Source: Haliscomenobacter sp965225875 (GTDB taxonomy: Bacteria > Bacteroidota > Bacteroidia > Chitinophagales > Saprospiraceae). Taken from it: a stretch of 64,000 nt of DNA. The stretch lies in contig NZ_CBDDBS010000003.1 of assembly GCF_965225875.1 (NCBI RefSeq), positions 2,294,001 through 2,358,000 of the forward strand, given 5' to 3'. Each line of letters starts with the position of its first letter. Position 1 is the first letter of the stretch. This document shows, one piece after another, positions 1 to 8,249 of this stretch. The position numbers and the translations under genes are program-made. Under the pieces are notes generated by a model. That model did no database searches and was not told the origin of the DNA. It was given only the letters and a program-made list of their open reading frames with translations.

Positions 1-1
1 T

Positions 2-418
2 GCACGCGGAGCAATTTTTGGACTTACCCGAGGCACCTCAAAATCGCACCTGATTCGGGCAACCCTGGAATCCCTGGCTTACCAAACCAAGGACGTTCTG
101 GGCGCTATGGAAAAAGATGCAGGTACTCCTCTCGCAGTTTTGCGCGTAGACGGCGGAGCCTGTGCCAACAACCTCTTGATGCAATTCCAAGCGGATATCT
201 TAGGCGTAAGTGTTGAACGACCAAAAATCATTGAGACTACGGCCCTCGGCGCAGCGTATCTCGCTGGTCTAGCCTGTGGCTTTTGGAGTATGGCAGACCT
301 GCAATCCAAATGGCACCTTGATCGGGCTTTTCACCCCAACATGTCTGTGGAACAACGTGAGAAGTTGTACAAAGGATGGTTGAAAGCAGTGGAAAGGACG
401 ATGGGCTGGGAAGAGTGA
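2..418 (+). CDS. glpK: Glycerol kinase, C-terminal part (cut by window start)
   Basis: This is the last 138 codons of an FGGY-family sugar kinase; the reading frame is open from the first complete codon. It begins ARGAIFGLTRGTSKSHLIRA and continues with SLAYQTKDVL and RVDGGACANNLLMQFQADIL, the conserved glycerol kinase C-terminal ATPase half that carries the nucleotide-binding loop. Glycerol kinase makes sn-glycerol 3-phosphate from glycerol and ATP in the cytoplasm. The match to glycerol kinase rather than xylulokinase or ribulokinase rests on the GLTRGT and DGGACANNLLMQFQ stretches, which are typical of GlpK. The N-terminal half and any glpF neighbour lie outside the window. It faces the next gene, with a repeat hairpin between the two stops. 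Confidence 0.93.
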   Translation, partial: ARGAIFGLTRGTSKSHLIRATLESLAYQTKDVLGAMEKDAGTPLAVLRVDGGACANNLLMQFQADILGVSVERPKIIETTALGAAYLAGLACGFWSMADLQSKWHLDRAFHPNMSVEQREKLYKGWLKAVERTMGWEE

Positions 419-508
419 TAAAGTAATGAATGATGAATGATGAGTGATGAATTGGCTAGCGCAGCGTTATTGACAATTCATCATTTATCATTCATCACTT
501 ATCACTTT
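415..508. repeat. Compound hairpin, GATGAAT-type arms (element A)
   Basis: Imperfect inverted repeat filling the gap between two convergent genes. The left arm is a run of TGAATGAT units (about 420-452) and the right arm is its complement, built from TCATTTATCATTCATCAC (about 475-508). The loop contains GCTAGCGCAGCG and TTGACAA, resembling the core of the elements at 49315 and 62300. It probably terminates transcription from both sides; that role is inferred from position. Confidence 0.75.
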
Positions 509-1218
509 TAATATCCTCCTTCTCGTCCCACGTCATGGGTATCCGCCAAAGATTTGATCTCTGGATTGGTACCGAATACAACAAGGATGTCTCCTTCTTC
601 AAAAATGGTATCGGGTTTGACGACACCTTCGGAAACGTAGATGACTTTATTGATGCCCAGCAAGTTTTTCTTGATGCGCTTGCGGACGATGGTAACGATG
701 TTCAAGTTGAAATTTTTGCGCAAATCAACCTCCTGCACGGTTTTGCCTACAAAAGAAGGCGGAAGGTGCAACTCCACCACGGAGTGGTTTTGATCCAAAT
801 CAAAAGATTCGATGGCCGTTTTAAGGTTGAGTTTTTTGGCCAGGCGCTCCGCAGCTTCCAACTCCGGGTGCAGGATTTCCTGGATGCCCATTGCTTCGAG
901 TACTGTTTCGTGGGTATTGGACAAAGAGCGACTGATGACCCGTTTTACGCCCAGTGTTTTCAGGTTGGCAGTGGTCATCAAAGAGGCACCTTCATTTTCA
1001 CCAATAGCGACTACCGCCACATCAGTGTCTTTTAAAGGCAGGTTGCGCAAAGCCACCAGGTTGGTACCATCCAGGGTAACCGCGTGGGTTACTTTATCTT
1101 TGATCAGTTCTACTTTGTCCGGGTTTTTATCAATGGCAATGACCTCATGACCCATTTCAGTCAGCTGAAAAGCCAGAGATGCACCAAAATTACCCAATCC
1201 GAAAATCAACACTTTCAT
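508..1218 (-). CDS. TrkA/KtrA-type potassium channel regulatory subunit
   Basis: A 236-residue cytoplasmic RCK protein. The N-terminus MKVLIFGLGNFG is a Rossmann NAD-binding motif (GxGxxG), followed by the acidic residue ending strand 2 (AIDKNPDKVE) and a second conserved stretch VAIGENEGASL. The last third (from about residue 140, LPPSFVGKTVQEVDLR) is the TrkA_C/RCK_C ligand-binding fold. Such proteins gate a TrkH/KtrB potassium channel in response to nucleotides; no membrane partner lies in this window. I chose the ATG at 1218 because the homologous part starts there and a TAnnTTTG box lies just upstream, so the longer 258-codon reading would begin ahead of the likely promoter. Convergent with glpK. 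KtrA is the closer match by its single-RCK length, but the symbol is left open. Confidence 0.88.
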   Translation of the reverse strand: MKVLIFGLGNFGASLAFQLTEMGHEVIAIDKNPDKVELIKDKVTHAVTLDGTNLVALRNLPLKDTDVAVVAIGENEGASLMTTANLKTLGVKRVISRSLSNTHETVLEAMGIQEILHPELEAAERLAKKLNLKTAIESFDLDQNHSVVELHLPPSFVGKTVQEVDLRKNFNLNIVTIVRKRIKKNLLGINKVIYVSEGVVKPDTIFEEGDILVVFGTNPEIKSLADTHDVGREGGY

Positions 1219-1240
1219 AGGTTGCAAGTATAATTTCCCA

Positions 1241-1248
1241 CAAACATA
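1241..1248 (-). promoter_or_regulatory. Putative -7 promoter box for the TrkA/KtrA gene
   Basis: Read on the minus strand this is TATGTTTG, matching the Bacteroidota -7 consensus TAnnTTTG, about 22 bases ahead of the chosen ATG. I found no convincing -33 TTG at the usual distance, so this is a weak call. Confidence 0.35.
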
Positions 1249-1378
1249 ATAATAATGCTGCGCAATTCGGAATATTCTGTGCATTAGACTTAATCTGGGC
1301 GATTAAGCCCGAAAATTATATAATATGAATAATGTTCCTTAACTTTAGGTTGCAAGGAAATGATATTAATGCGCTCCT

Positions 1379-3175
1379 ATGAAAAACTTCCTAAACCGTT
1401 TCCTGCGTTTGAACGATACCACAGTACCTTTAGAGAACAAACTATCTGATATTGTTACTTTTGGCACTTTCGTTAGCGTGGGAGTTGGGCTTATTCAGAA
1501 CATCACGATTGGCATCCATTGGTTTGTCAACTCGATGCTCGGTGGAACGATGCTGGTCAGCGCGATCTGTTTTTATTTGTCGCGGTACAAAAATCTTTTT
1601 CGAGAGATCCGACCTTATTTTCTGACAACAATTGGCGTTTTTCTGGCCATTTCCTGGTTTGCCAACTATGGCGTCCGGGGCCCTTCGCTGGTATTGATGG
1701 CAATGTTCGCTGTACTGGGAGCCTTGCTGATCAAAAAAAGAAACAACACCCTGTTTTTTATTGCATTAGCCCTTTTGTCTACGGTGCTCCTATTGGTCGA
1801 ATTGTATCATCCGGAAACCTTGCGGGTTTATGAGACTGATTTACAACTGCAACTGGATTTGTTCAACACCTACATTTTTGGGATAGTCTTTTTGGCACTC
1901 ACCATTTCATTTTTCAAAAGTAGTTATGAAGAAGACCGGGAAGTACTGATTCAAACCACAGAACGTTTGGAACGTTCGCAAGAGGAGATCATCCAGGAAA
2001 AGGAGAAAGCAGAGAAAGCAGAACGCGCCAAAACCGAGTTTTTGGCCAATATGAGTCACGAGATTCGTACCCCGCTCAATTCCATTATTGGCACAGCTGA
2101 CTTGCTCAATGAAACCGAACTTACACCCCGGCAACAAGAATACCTCGAAACCATCAGCATCAGCAGCCGGCATTTGCTTGGTTTGGTGAGTGATGTACTC
2201 GACATGTCGCGGATTGACCAGGGGCGCTTGTTTTTGGAAAGCCAGGATTTCCAATTGACTACCTTAATGGACAGCACCCTCAAGTTGTTCAGCAATGAAC
2301 CAAAAATCGGCAACAAACAATTGACCCTAAACCTGATTATAGACCCCAACACCCCACAAAACCTGAGAGGTGATGCCTATCGATTGCGGCAGGTGATCGT
2401 TAATCTGGTCAGCAATGCCATCAAGTTTTCAAACAGTGGCACTATTGAAATCAAAGTTGCCAAAAAAGCGGTCCAGGTACCGGGTAAAATTTGTATTGTT
2501 TTTGAGGTAAAAGACCATGGTGTTGGAATCGCAGAAGAGGACCTGCCTAAATTGTTCCGACCATTTTCCGAAATAAAAACGGCAACTCAGCATCCATTCC
2601 GGGGTGCTGGCCTGGGTTTGGCAATTACCCATACCATCGTTACCATGATGGGAGGTGAAATTAAAGTAGAAAGTGTATTGAACCAAGGGACTACCTTCAC
2701 CTTTTGTGTGCAACTGGAGGCAGGAATTCCGCTTATTCAAATACCGGATAGCGGTGGTGGCGAAGAAGGCAAACTGGCCGATGTATACCCCTTGCGGATT
2801 TTGGTAGCCGAAGACAATATCCTCAACCAAAAACTGATTGTTCGCATCATGGAACATTTTGGATACCATATCGACATTGTAGACAATGGCAATGGAGTGA
2901 TTCAAAAACTGGCTCAGCAGGATTACGACCTTGTTTTTATGGATGTACAAATGCCCGAACTGGACGGGATCGAAGCAACCCGCGCCCTACGACAACTCAG
3001 CACTGCCCAACCCTACATAGTAGCCATGACTGCTGCGGCAGCCCCCGAAGATCAGGAAGCTTGTTTTGCTGCAGGAATGAATGATTATGTGGTCAAACCG
3101 ATTTCAATGACCAAAATTCGGACTTTGATCCCGAAATGGAAGGAGGGCGTGGAGAGCGGGAAAAGTGAAAAGTGA
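1379..3175 (+). CDS. Membrane hybrid histidine kinase with receiver domain
   Basis: A 598-residue hybrid sensor kinase. Residues 25-180 hold about six hydrophobic segments in pairs with no large extracellular loop (a 5TM/7TM-like membrane sensor), then a charged coiled-coil linker (EEIIQEKEKAEKAERAK). The HisKA phosphoacceptor is H227 in NMSHEIRTPLN. The ATPase has the N box NLVSNAIKFS, G1 DHGVGIAEEDL and G2 GAGLGLAIT. A receiver domain follows from about residue 476 (RILVAEDN), with phospho-acceptor D522 in FMDVQMPELDG and the conserved lysine in YVVKPIS. There is no HPt or DNA-binding output, so phosphate probably goes to a separate HPt or regulator. The ligand is unknown. The last residues (ESGKSEK and stop) are encoded by the start of a GTGAAAA repeat arm, so the C-terminus has been extended or ended by that repeat. 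Confidence 0.93.
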   Translation: MKNFLNRFLRLNDTTVPLENKLSDIVTFGTFVSVGVGLIQNITIGIHWFVNSMLGGTMLVSAICFYLSRYKNLFREIRPYFLTTIGVFLAISWFANYGVRGPSLVLMAMFAVLGALLIKKRNNTLFFIALALLSTVLLLVELYHPETLRVYETDLQLQLDLFNTYIFGIVFLALTISFFKSSYEEDREVLIQTTERLERSQEEIIQEKEKAEKAERAKTEFLANMSHEIRTPLNSIIGTADLLNETELTPRQQEYLETISISSRHLLGLVSDVLDMSRIDQGRLFLESQDFQLTTLMDSTLKLFSNEPKIGNKQLTLNLIIDPNTPQNLRGDAYRLRQVIVNLVSNAIKFSNSGTIEIKVAKKAVQVPGKICIVFEVKDHGVGIAEEDLPKLFRPFSEIKTATQHPFRGAGLGLAITHTIVTMMGGEIKVESVLNQGTTFTFCVQLEAGIPLIQIPDSGGGEEGKLADVYPLRILVAEDNILNQKLIVRIMEHFGYHIDIVDNGNGVIQKLAQQDYDLVFMDVQMPELDGIEATRALRQLSTAQPYIVAMTAAAAPEDQEACFAAGMNDYVVKPISMTKIRTLIPKWKEGVESGKSEK

Positions 3176-3286
3176 AAAAATGCGCTTTCACTTTAGTTCC
3201 AAACTTTAAGCTCAGAAAAATCAATTCAAACAGTTGAAAAACCAGTGGTGACCCAGCTTTTCACTTTTCACTCTTCACTCTTTAAA
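3158..3286. repeat. Hairpin with GTGAAAA-type arms (element B)
   Basis: The left arm (AAAAGTGAAAAGTGAAAAAA, 3160-3179) lies partly inside the histidine kinase reading frame and supplies its stop. The right arm (about 3256-3283) is the complement, TTTTCACTTTTCACTCTTCAC. The loop is about 75 bases. It separates two convergent genes, so bidirectional termination is the simplest role. The same arm unit occurs inside queE at about 29199-29230. Confidence 0.7.
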
Positions 3287-3581
3287 CCTCCGCTTTCTCC
3301 TTATGTTTCAGCACCTGTTTTTTAATTTTTTCAGCTGCGCTGGCAAGTGCTTGTTCAAAAGTTTCTTCGGCAGATTCTGCAAAAAAAGTAGTTCCTGGCA
3401 CCTCCAATTGGATTTCTACCACCCGACTAGGTTTGTGTAAAAAAGGGTTTACCTCATCGCGGAGAAAAACTTTTGCACCAAGGATACGATCGTAAAAAGT
3501 ACTCATTTTGTTGAGTTTATCTTCGATCATTGCTTGAGTATGGTCAAAAATTTGAAAAGGAGCTTGGATATCAATTTTCAT
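3282..3581 (-). CDS. hpf: Ribosome hibernation promoting factor, short form
   Basis: A 99-residue member of the HPF/RaiA (YfiA) family, which binds the 30S decoding region in resting cells and blocks or dimerises ribosomes. It has the expected beta-alpha-beta-beta-beta-alpha order: MKIDIQAPFQIFDHTQAMIEDKLNKMSTFYDRI, then the basic strand pair AKVFLRDEVN and RVVEIQLEVPG, then a long basic C-terminal helix EQALASAAEKIKKQVLKHKEK. There is no C-terminal dimerisation extension, so it is the short type found in many Bacteroidota. It stands alone, convergent with the histidine kinase. A TACTTTTG -7 box and a 6-bp dyad lie in the short leader. Confidence 0.9.
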   Translation of the reverse strand: MKIDIQAPFQIFDHTQAMIEDKLNKMSTFYDRILGAKVFLRDEVNPFLHKPSRVVEIQLEVPGTTFFAESAEETFEQALASAAEKIKKQVLKHKEKAEV

Positions 3582-3617
3582 TTTTAGGGAATTTTATGTA
3601 AAAAAATCTGTTCTTGT

Positions 3618-3654
3618 CGTTAAGTATGTGATTAACGAGCATGTGTCAAAAGTA
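3618..3654 (-). promoter_or_regulatory. Putative hpf promoter box and adjacent dyad
   Basis: On the minus strand TACTTTTG (3654-3647) fits TAnnTTTG. Just downstream, CGTTAA (3618-3623) and TTAACG (3632-3637) form a 6-bp inverted repeat with an 8-base spacer, close to the expected transcription start. The dyad could be an operator or a leader hairpin. No clear -33 element was found. Confidence 0.38.
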
Positions 3655-3724
3655 ATTGGCGAAAAGAGCCCCTACTTTGACTTTTGTTACAGCTATAACT
3701 GATTTTCATCAACCCCCAGTCTAA

Positions 3725-4942
3725 ATGCTTATGAAAAAGAATCTTACACTTTTCTTCGTCCTATGCACGCTAGGACTACAAGCACAAAATTTAAGTGGCT
3801 TTTGGGTAGGAACGGTCATGCAGAATGGTCGACCCAATGTATTTTCCTATCAATTGGACCTTCAACAGGAAGGTACCACCCTGACGGGCAAAGCGATTTC
3901 CATCACCCAGGATGGAACGGCCAGCGCTGAATTCTCCATTGCAGGCACTTGGGAAGGTGGTGGCAAACTCATCCTTCAAGAATTGACACAGGTCACCCCT
4001 AAAGGCGGCGGCTGGTGCCTCAAATACGCCAGTTTGCGTCTGGGTACCACTGGTGATGGCATCTGGGTACTCCAGGGCGGCTGGATTTCAGATAACTGTT
4101 CACCTGGTACCATGCGTTTGGTCAAAGAAGCAGATAGCAATCAACTGGATGTAGGTGCCGATGCATTTGTGCCTGAGGGCATCTGGACAGGCGAGCTCTC
4201 TCAAACTGATCGCTCCTATGAGTTTTATTATGAATTGGAGCTGAAGGAAGGAGGAAAGGGGTTTGCCAAAATCATGTCGGAAGAAAATGGTGGCAGCGCC
4301 CGACAGCTGTTGAATTGGAAACTCACCGAAAACCGTGACTCCCTGATCATCGAAGAGCAAGGCGTCATTGAAAAAACCGACCCCAACTGGCGCTGGTGCA
4401 TCAAAAAATTAAAACTCCGCCTGGACGAAGACGTGAATCGTTTTGGCTTTCATGGCGTCTGGGAAGGGCGGATGGACGCGACCGAAACCCAAAAAGCCGG
4501 CGCTTGCGCACCAGGAAAAGTATACCTGGAAAAACCCATATTGGATAAAGACCTAAAAGCAAGCATTCGTAGCCTGCAAACCCAAACCGCCCTCAACAAT
4601 CAAGGCCGCAAACTCAAACTCCAACGCACCATTGAGGTGAAAGCATCAGATTTGACCATCAGTGTGTGGGACAACGGCACCGAAGACGGCGATGTGATTA
4701 CGCTCTTTTTTAATGGCCAACAATTGGCCAAACAGCACCGCATCTCCAAAAACAAGTCCAATTACCGGGTTAAGTTGTCGGGCGATGAAAACTTTTTGAT
4801 CCTGCAGGCAGATGACCTGGGGAGCATCAAACCCAATACCGTAGCCGTTTCGATCAATGATGGTCAACGAGAACAAATTCTGGTGATGAGCGCCGATTTT
4901 GAGGAGAATGGGGCGGTGTTGATTCGGAAGATTCAGCAGTGA
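3725..4942 (+). CDS. Exported protein with a duplicated beta domain and CHU-type C-terminal domain
   Basis: A 405-residue protein of unknown function. It has a signal peptide (LMKKNLTLFFVLCTLGLQAQ; ATG at 3725, or 3731 two codons later). Residues 24-135 and 149-280 are two related copies: each opens with GxW(V/T)Gxxxx, has a central strand pair, a WCxKxxxLRL motif (GGWCLKYASLRL and RWCIKKLKLRL) and closes with a cysteine-glycine/proline turn (DNCSPGTMRL and GACAPGKVYL). The last ~110 residues contain ISVWDNGTEDGDVITLFFNGQ, a small beta domain I know from many exported Bacteroidota proteins without an assigned role. Two cysteines per copy suggest disulfides in the periplasm or outside. There is no T9SS sorting tail or lipobox. 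Convergent with the APC transporter across element C. Confidence 0.8.
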   Translation: MLMKKNLTLFFVLCTLGLQAQNLSGFWVGTVMQNGRPNVFSYQLDLQQEGTTLTGKAISITQDGTASAEFSIAGTWEGGGKLILQELTQVTPKGGGWCLKYASLRLGTTGDGIWVLQGGWISDNCSPGTMRLVKEADSNQLDVGADAFVPEGIWTGELSQTDRSYEFYYELELKEGGKGFAKIMSEENGGSARQLLNWKLTENRDSLIIEEQGVIEKTDPNWRWCIKKLKLRLDEDVNRFGFHGVWEGRMDATETQKAGACAPGKVYLEKPILDKDLKASIRSLQTQTALNNQGRKLKLQRTIEVKASDLTISVWDNGTEDGDVITLFFNGQQLAKQHRISKNKSNYRVKLSGDENFLILQADDLGSIKPNTVAVSINDGQREQILVMSADFEENGAVLIRKIQQ

Positions 4943-4964
4943 GGGACACAATGTTAGTAAAAAG

Positions 4965-5153
4965 TTATACCAAAACGACACAATTAGCACAAAGGACACT
5001 AAGGCAGCACAAAGGACACAAAGTTAGACGTTGACGAGGCATTTATTAAAGGTTATAGGAAGCCCAAACTCGGGTGCATCACTTTGTCAACGTCTCGCCT
5101 TTGTGTCCTTTGTGCTGCCTTGGTGTTCTTTGTGCTAAAAAATGCCGCTTTTG
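4965..5153. repeat. Dispersed hairpin element, CACAAAGGA-type (element C, copy 1)
   Basis: Compound hairpin between two convergent stops. The left arm (4986-5035) is built from AGCACAAAGGACAC units and the right arm (5086-5136) is its complement. It is homologous to the copy at 43191-43360 beyond the arms: both start with TTAT(A)CCAAA(A/G)CGACA, share AAGTTAGACGT(T/A)GAC in the left arm, and end with GCTAAAAAATGCYGCTTTTG (here 5134-5153). Shared flanks make them copies of one element rather than independent hairpins. Confidence 0.85.
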
Positions 5154-5179
5154 TTTCGAGATCACTTTGATACACATTC

Positions 5180-6475
5180 TTATAGCGCAGCCGTCCGTTT
5201 CAGCCACGCATAAACTGGAATGCCCAGCACCAACAAAATCAACCCACTCCCAATCGTCGCCCAACCCGTTCCGATTATGGCCGCCAAAACCAGGCTAAAC
5301 GTCACCATCGAACGCAGGCCTAAAAGCCAATGCGCCCTCCATCTCAACTTCCTCTCCCTCCAGAGGCACCCCAGTTCAGCCACCGCGCTGAACAAATAAG
5401 GAATCAAATTAGCCAGTGTAGCCAAGAGGATCATTTTTTTGAATTGATCTTGCAAGGATTCGCTGTAATTCAAAAACACCATTACTGACATCAATACACT
5501 CGACAAAATCAAAGCCTGAGCGGGCGCCCCTCTCCCATTCTCACGGCCAAAAAAAGCGGGAAACAAACCATCCTTAGCCACCGTGTAAGGAATTTGCCCC
5601 TGCAATAAAATCCAGCCATTCAAAGCCCCCAAACAAGCCAAAGCGGCGGCTGCTGCGATGGCATAATAGCCCGGCATGCCCCACAAAGTTTTGGCCGCAT
5701 CCGCAAAAGGAGCAGCCGAAGATTTTAATTCCTCCTGGTTCAAAATGCCCATCACGGCAGAACAGGAAGCTACAAAAACCAGTGCCGAAAAAACCGTACC
5801 CCACCAGGTAGCCCGACTGATGTTTTTTTCAGGATTGCGGATAGAGGCAGCAGGAATGGTAGCCGATTCGATGCCCAAAAACGACCAGAAAGTCAAAGCG
5901 GCCCCTTGTAGTGCCATACTCCCCAGAGAAAAAGGTTGAGGGTCTACCGCCCAGTTGCTCCACTTGAAATGACTAAAGCCCCAGGTGCCCAACAGCAAAA
6001 TGGGCAAAAGGCGCAAAATGGTGGTCAGGAGCTGAAACTGTGCCGCCTCTCGTACTCCCCGCAGATTGATCGCTGTTGCTACCCAAATCGAGGTCAAACA
6101 AGCCAACAAGGAATAAATAGAGTTACTCCCAAGTGTTGGAAAAAAGGGGGTAAGATTGGCCACAAAAGCTATCGCAATGGCCGCGTTGCCCGTCCATAAC
6201 GAAATCCAGTAACCCCAGGCCACGGTAAATGCACTTAAATCCCCAAAGGCCACCCGGGTATAGGCGTAAGGGCCTCCATTCACTGGAATTTGACGGCTGA
6301 GCCGGGAAAAGGTGTGGGCCAATAGCAAAGCCCCTGTTCCTGATACCAACCAACCCAACAAACTAAAATGACCAAACACCGCCAAGGTAGCTGGCAGCAA
6401 AAAAATACCTGAACCAATCATGTTGCCCGCTACCAGGCCTATGGCAGGCCACAGGCCAATTTGTGACGTTTTCAA
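5180..6475 (-). CDS. APC-superfamily amino acid permease
   Basis: A 431-residue inner-membrane carrier of the amino acid-polyamine-organocation superfamily, with about 12 hydrophobic segments. The first helix has the family unwinding motif GSGIF (GLVAGNMIGSGIFLLPA); the second is followed by SRQIPVNGGPYAYTR, typical of the AdiC/CadB-like branch, and helix 6 has SFLGIESATIPAASIRNPEKNISRATWWG. The substrate cannot be read from sequence; basic or other amino acids by antiport are the common choices. The start is a TTG at 6475 that overlaps the TGA stop of the upstream methyltransferase (TTGA), which points to translational coupling and one transcript for the pair. Confidence 0.87.
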   Translation of the reverse strand: MKTSQIGLWPAIGLVAGNMIGSGIFLLPATLAVFGHFSLLGWLVSGTGALLLAHTFSRLSRQIPVNGGPYAYTRVAFGDLSAFTVAWGYWISLWTGNAAIAIAFVANLTPFFPTLGSNSIYSLLACLTSIWVATAINLRGVREAAQFQLLTTILRLLPILLLGTWGFSHFKWSNWAVDPQPFSLGSMALQGAALTFWSFLGIESATIPAASIRNPEKNISRATWWGTVFSALVFVASCSAVMGILNQEELKSSAAPFADAAKTLWGMPGYYAIAAAAALACLGALNGWILLQGQIPYTVAKDGLFPAFFGRENGRGAPAQALILSSVLMSVMVFLNYSESLQDQFKKMILLATLANLIPYLFSAVAELGCLWRERKLRWRAHWLLGLRSMVTFSLVLAAIIGTGWATIGSGLILLVLGIPVYAWLKRTAAL

Positions 6476-7215
6476 ACCTGGCCAGTTTTAAGAAAAATGG
6501 GAAAACGGATGTCCAATACTTGATCTGTCGGCCACCAGGCCTGCAGTTGCGGCTGAAGCTTCAAAACCGGGTCTTCATTGTGCTGTTGGATGTATTTTTT
6601 GACACTCGACCAGGTACCCAAATATCCGATGAATTGCTCCAGGTTCCAACGCTTGTGGATGGAAAACTGGGCTTGTTCAAGGGCTGAGAAGGGAAAAGGT
6701 ATCTGGGCGTAGGCTTCGTCGATGTGGTGCCGCTCGGCATCCCAATAAGGGCCGATGGTGGAGCGGTAAAAATGTTGAATCCAGGGATCAATTTCAGGGT
6801 GGACACTAAGCAGCCCATAACCCCAAACGGCCAATAAGGCCCCTGGTTTTGCTACCCGCCCGACCTCCGCATAAAATGCCCCGAAGTCGAACCAGTGCAA
6901 AGCTTGAGCTACTGTGATGAGGTCGAAATGTTGCTCGGCAAAAGGGCTTTGCTCCGCCCGACAAACGCTGTATTGAATCCGTGGATGAGGGGCCGCTTGT
7001 TCGATTTGGGCAGCACTCAGGTCGCTGGCCTGTACCTGATTGAATCGTTCGGCGAGCACCAGTGCTACCTGTCCATTGCCCGTACCACAATCCCAGGCGC
7101 AATCAAAGTGTTTGACTCTGGCGTAGAGGTAGTGGTACAATTCGAGGGGGTAGTCGGGCCGGAATTGAGCGTATTGGGCTGAGGCGGTGGAAAAATTATC
7201 AATGGATGCTTTCAT
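6472..7215 (-). CDS. Class I SAM-dependent methyltransferase
   Basis: A 247-residue cytoplasmic methyltransferase. Motif I is WDCGTGNGQVA (about residues 44-54), followed by the acidic end of strand 2 (VQASDLSAAQIEQA), motif IV-like FDLITVAQALHWFDFGAFYAEVGRVAKPGALLAVWGYG and a C-terminal substrate region. The HWFD and RPGALL-like pattern is typical of methyltransferase family 11, related to yeast trans-aconitate methyltransferase and plant-type homologues; the substrate is unknown. The ATG at 7215 is chosen because homology begins at MKASIDNFSTASAQYAQFRP; the 24 codons upstream of it are not conserved-looking. Its stop overlaps the permease start. It is divergent from the next methyltransferase. 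Confidence 0.87.
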   Translation of the reverse strand: MKASIDNFSTASAQYAQFRPDYPLELYHYLYARVKHFDCAWDCGTGNGQVALVLAERFNQVQASDLSAAQIEQAAPHPRIQYSVCRAEQSPFAEQHFDLITVAQALHWFDFGAFYAEVGRVAKPGALLAVWGYGLLSVHPEIDPWIQHFYRSTIGPYWDAERHHIDEAYAQIPFPFSALEQAQFSIHKRWNLEQFIGYLGTWSSVKKYIQQHNEDPVLKLQPQLQAWWPTDQVLDIRFPIFLKTGQV

Positions 7216-7329
7216 GGCTAGGCTGATCTTTGCGGAAAGTAGTACTTTTTGGGAAATTTCAGCGCAGGGGAACCATTTATCGTTCAAATTTGTACTGCCT
7301 CCGTTTTTGAACCTAACAACCTTCTAACC

Positions 7330-8070
7330 ATGAGTAAGTTATATACCGAGTTCGCCGAAGTGTACCACCTGATGTATCAAGGGTTGATTGATTACGATGA
7401 AGAATTTGTGTATTACCAAAAAATCCTGGCCGATTTTAACGCTAAATCCTTACTGGAAGTAGCCTGTGGTACCGGACAATTGGGCCGCCGCTTGGTCGGA
7501 GCGGGCTACACCTACCAGGGTCTGGACATGAGCGCAGACATGTTGAGTTTTGCCCGGGAACTTTTACCTGGAGGTCAATTCCACCAGCAAGATATGCGCT
7601 ACATTCAACTTCCCGGTACTTTTGATGCAGTGCTCAGTACGGCCAGAAGTGTTTCCTACCTGCTAAAAAATACCGATTCCCTGAGCACCTTCCAAAACAT
7701 CAAAAAAGTGCTCAGACCAGGTGGTATTCTGGTTTTTGATTTTATTGATGCCAACACCTACATTCCCTATATCCAGGCCAACCCGACAGCAACTCATGAG
7801 GTAGATACGCCAAAAGGTAAATTCAAACGGGAAAACCATTACCAGTACAGTTTTACAGATAGTTGGTGTTTTACCTGGAATGCTGAGTATTTTAAAGAAG
7901 ATGGTGCTGGCCTTTATCACTCTATTGGGACTGATGAAACCCAATTGCGCTCATTTACCGAAGATGAGATGTGTTTGATGCTGGAATTGTCTGGGTTAAA
8001 GGTGCTAAAAGTGTTGGAACGGCCTTCTTATGCGTACAATACCAAAGTGGCGATTGCGCAGAATGCGTAA
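7330..8070 (+). CDS. Class I SAM-dependent methyltransferase
   Basis: A 246-residue methyltransferase. Motif I is LEVACGTGQLGRRL (from about residue 41), then GLDMSADMLSFAREL, motif IV FDAVLSTARSVSYLL, and the post-motif FQNIKKVLRPGGILVFDFID. Length and layout match the methyltransferase 25 type (DesVI- or small-molecule N-methyltransferase-like). The substrate is not evident. I start at the ATG at 7330 (MSKLYTEFAEVYHLMYQ) since the preceding 27 codons of open frame lie over the divergent promoter region. It shares only the fold with its divergent neighbour, so the two are not a recent duplication. Confidence 0.87.
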   Translation: MSKLYTEFAEVYHLMYQGLIDYDEEFVYYQKILADFNAKSLLEVACGTGQLGRRLVGAGYTYQGLDMSADMLSFARELLPGGQFHQQDMRYIQLPGTFDAVLSTARSVSYLLKNTDSLSTFQNIKKVLRPGGILVFDFIDANTYIPYIQANPTATHEVDTPKGKFKRENHYQYSFTDSWCFTWNAEYFKEDGAGLYHSIGTDETQLRSFTEDEMCLMLELSGLKVLKVLERPSYAYNTKVAIAQNA

Positions 8071-8114
8071 ATACATTACCAAAAATTTTAAAGACGGGGT
8101 AAGCTTTAAACCGC

Positions 8115-8201
8115 CTTTTCAAAAGGTACACCCTTTTGAAAAGTTCTTTAGCGCAAAATGGTGCAGGCAAAACCCTCCGAAATTCGGAAACTTTCGGAGG
8201 G
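8115..8201. terminator. Two hairpins between convergent genes
   Basis: CTTTTCAAAAGG (8115-8126) pairs perfectly with CCTTTTGAAAAG (8132-8143), and CCCTCCGAAA (8173-8182) pairs with TTTCGGAGGG (8192-8201). Both lie in the 180-base gap between a plus and a minus gene, fitting a terminator for each direction. The T runs are short, so the mechanism is uncertain. Confidence 0.6.
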
Positions 8202-8249
8202 GAGTTCTGGTGCTGTGCCCTAATTTTTAATTTTAAGTGCAACCTAAAT

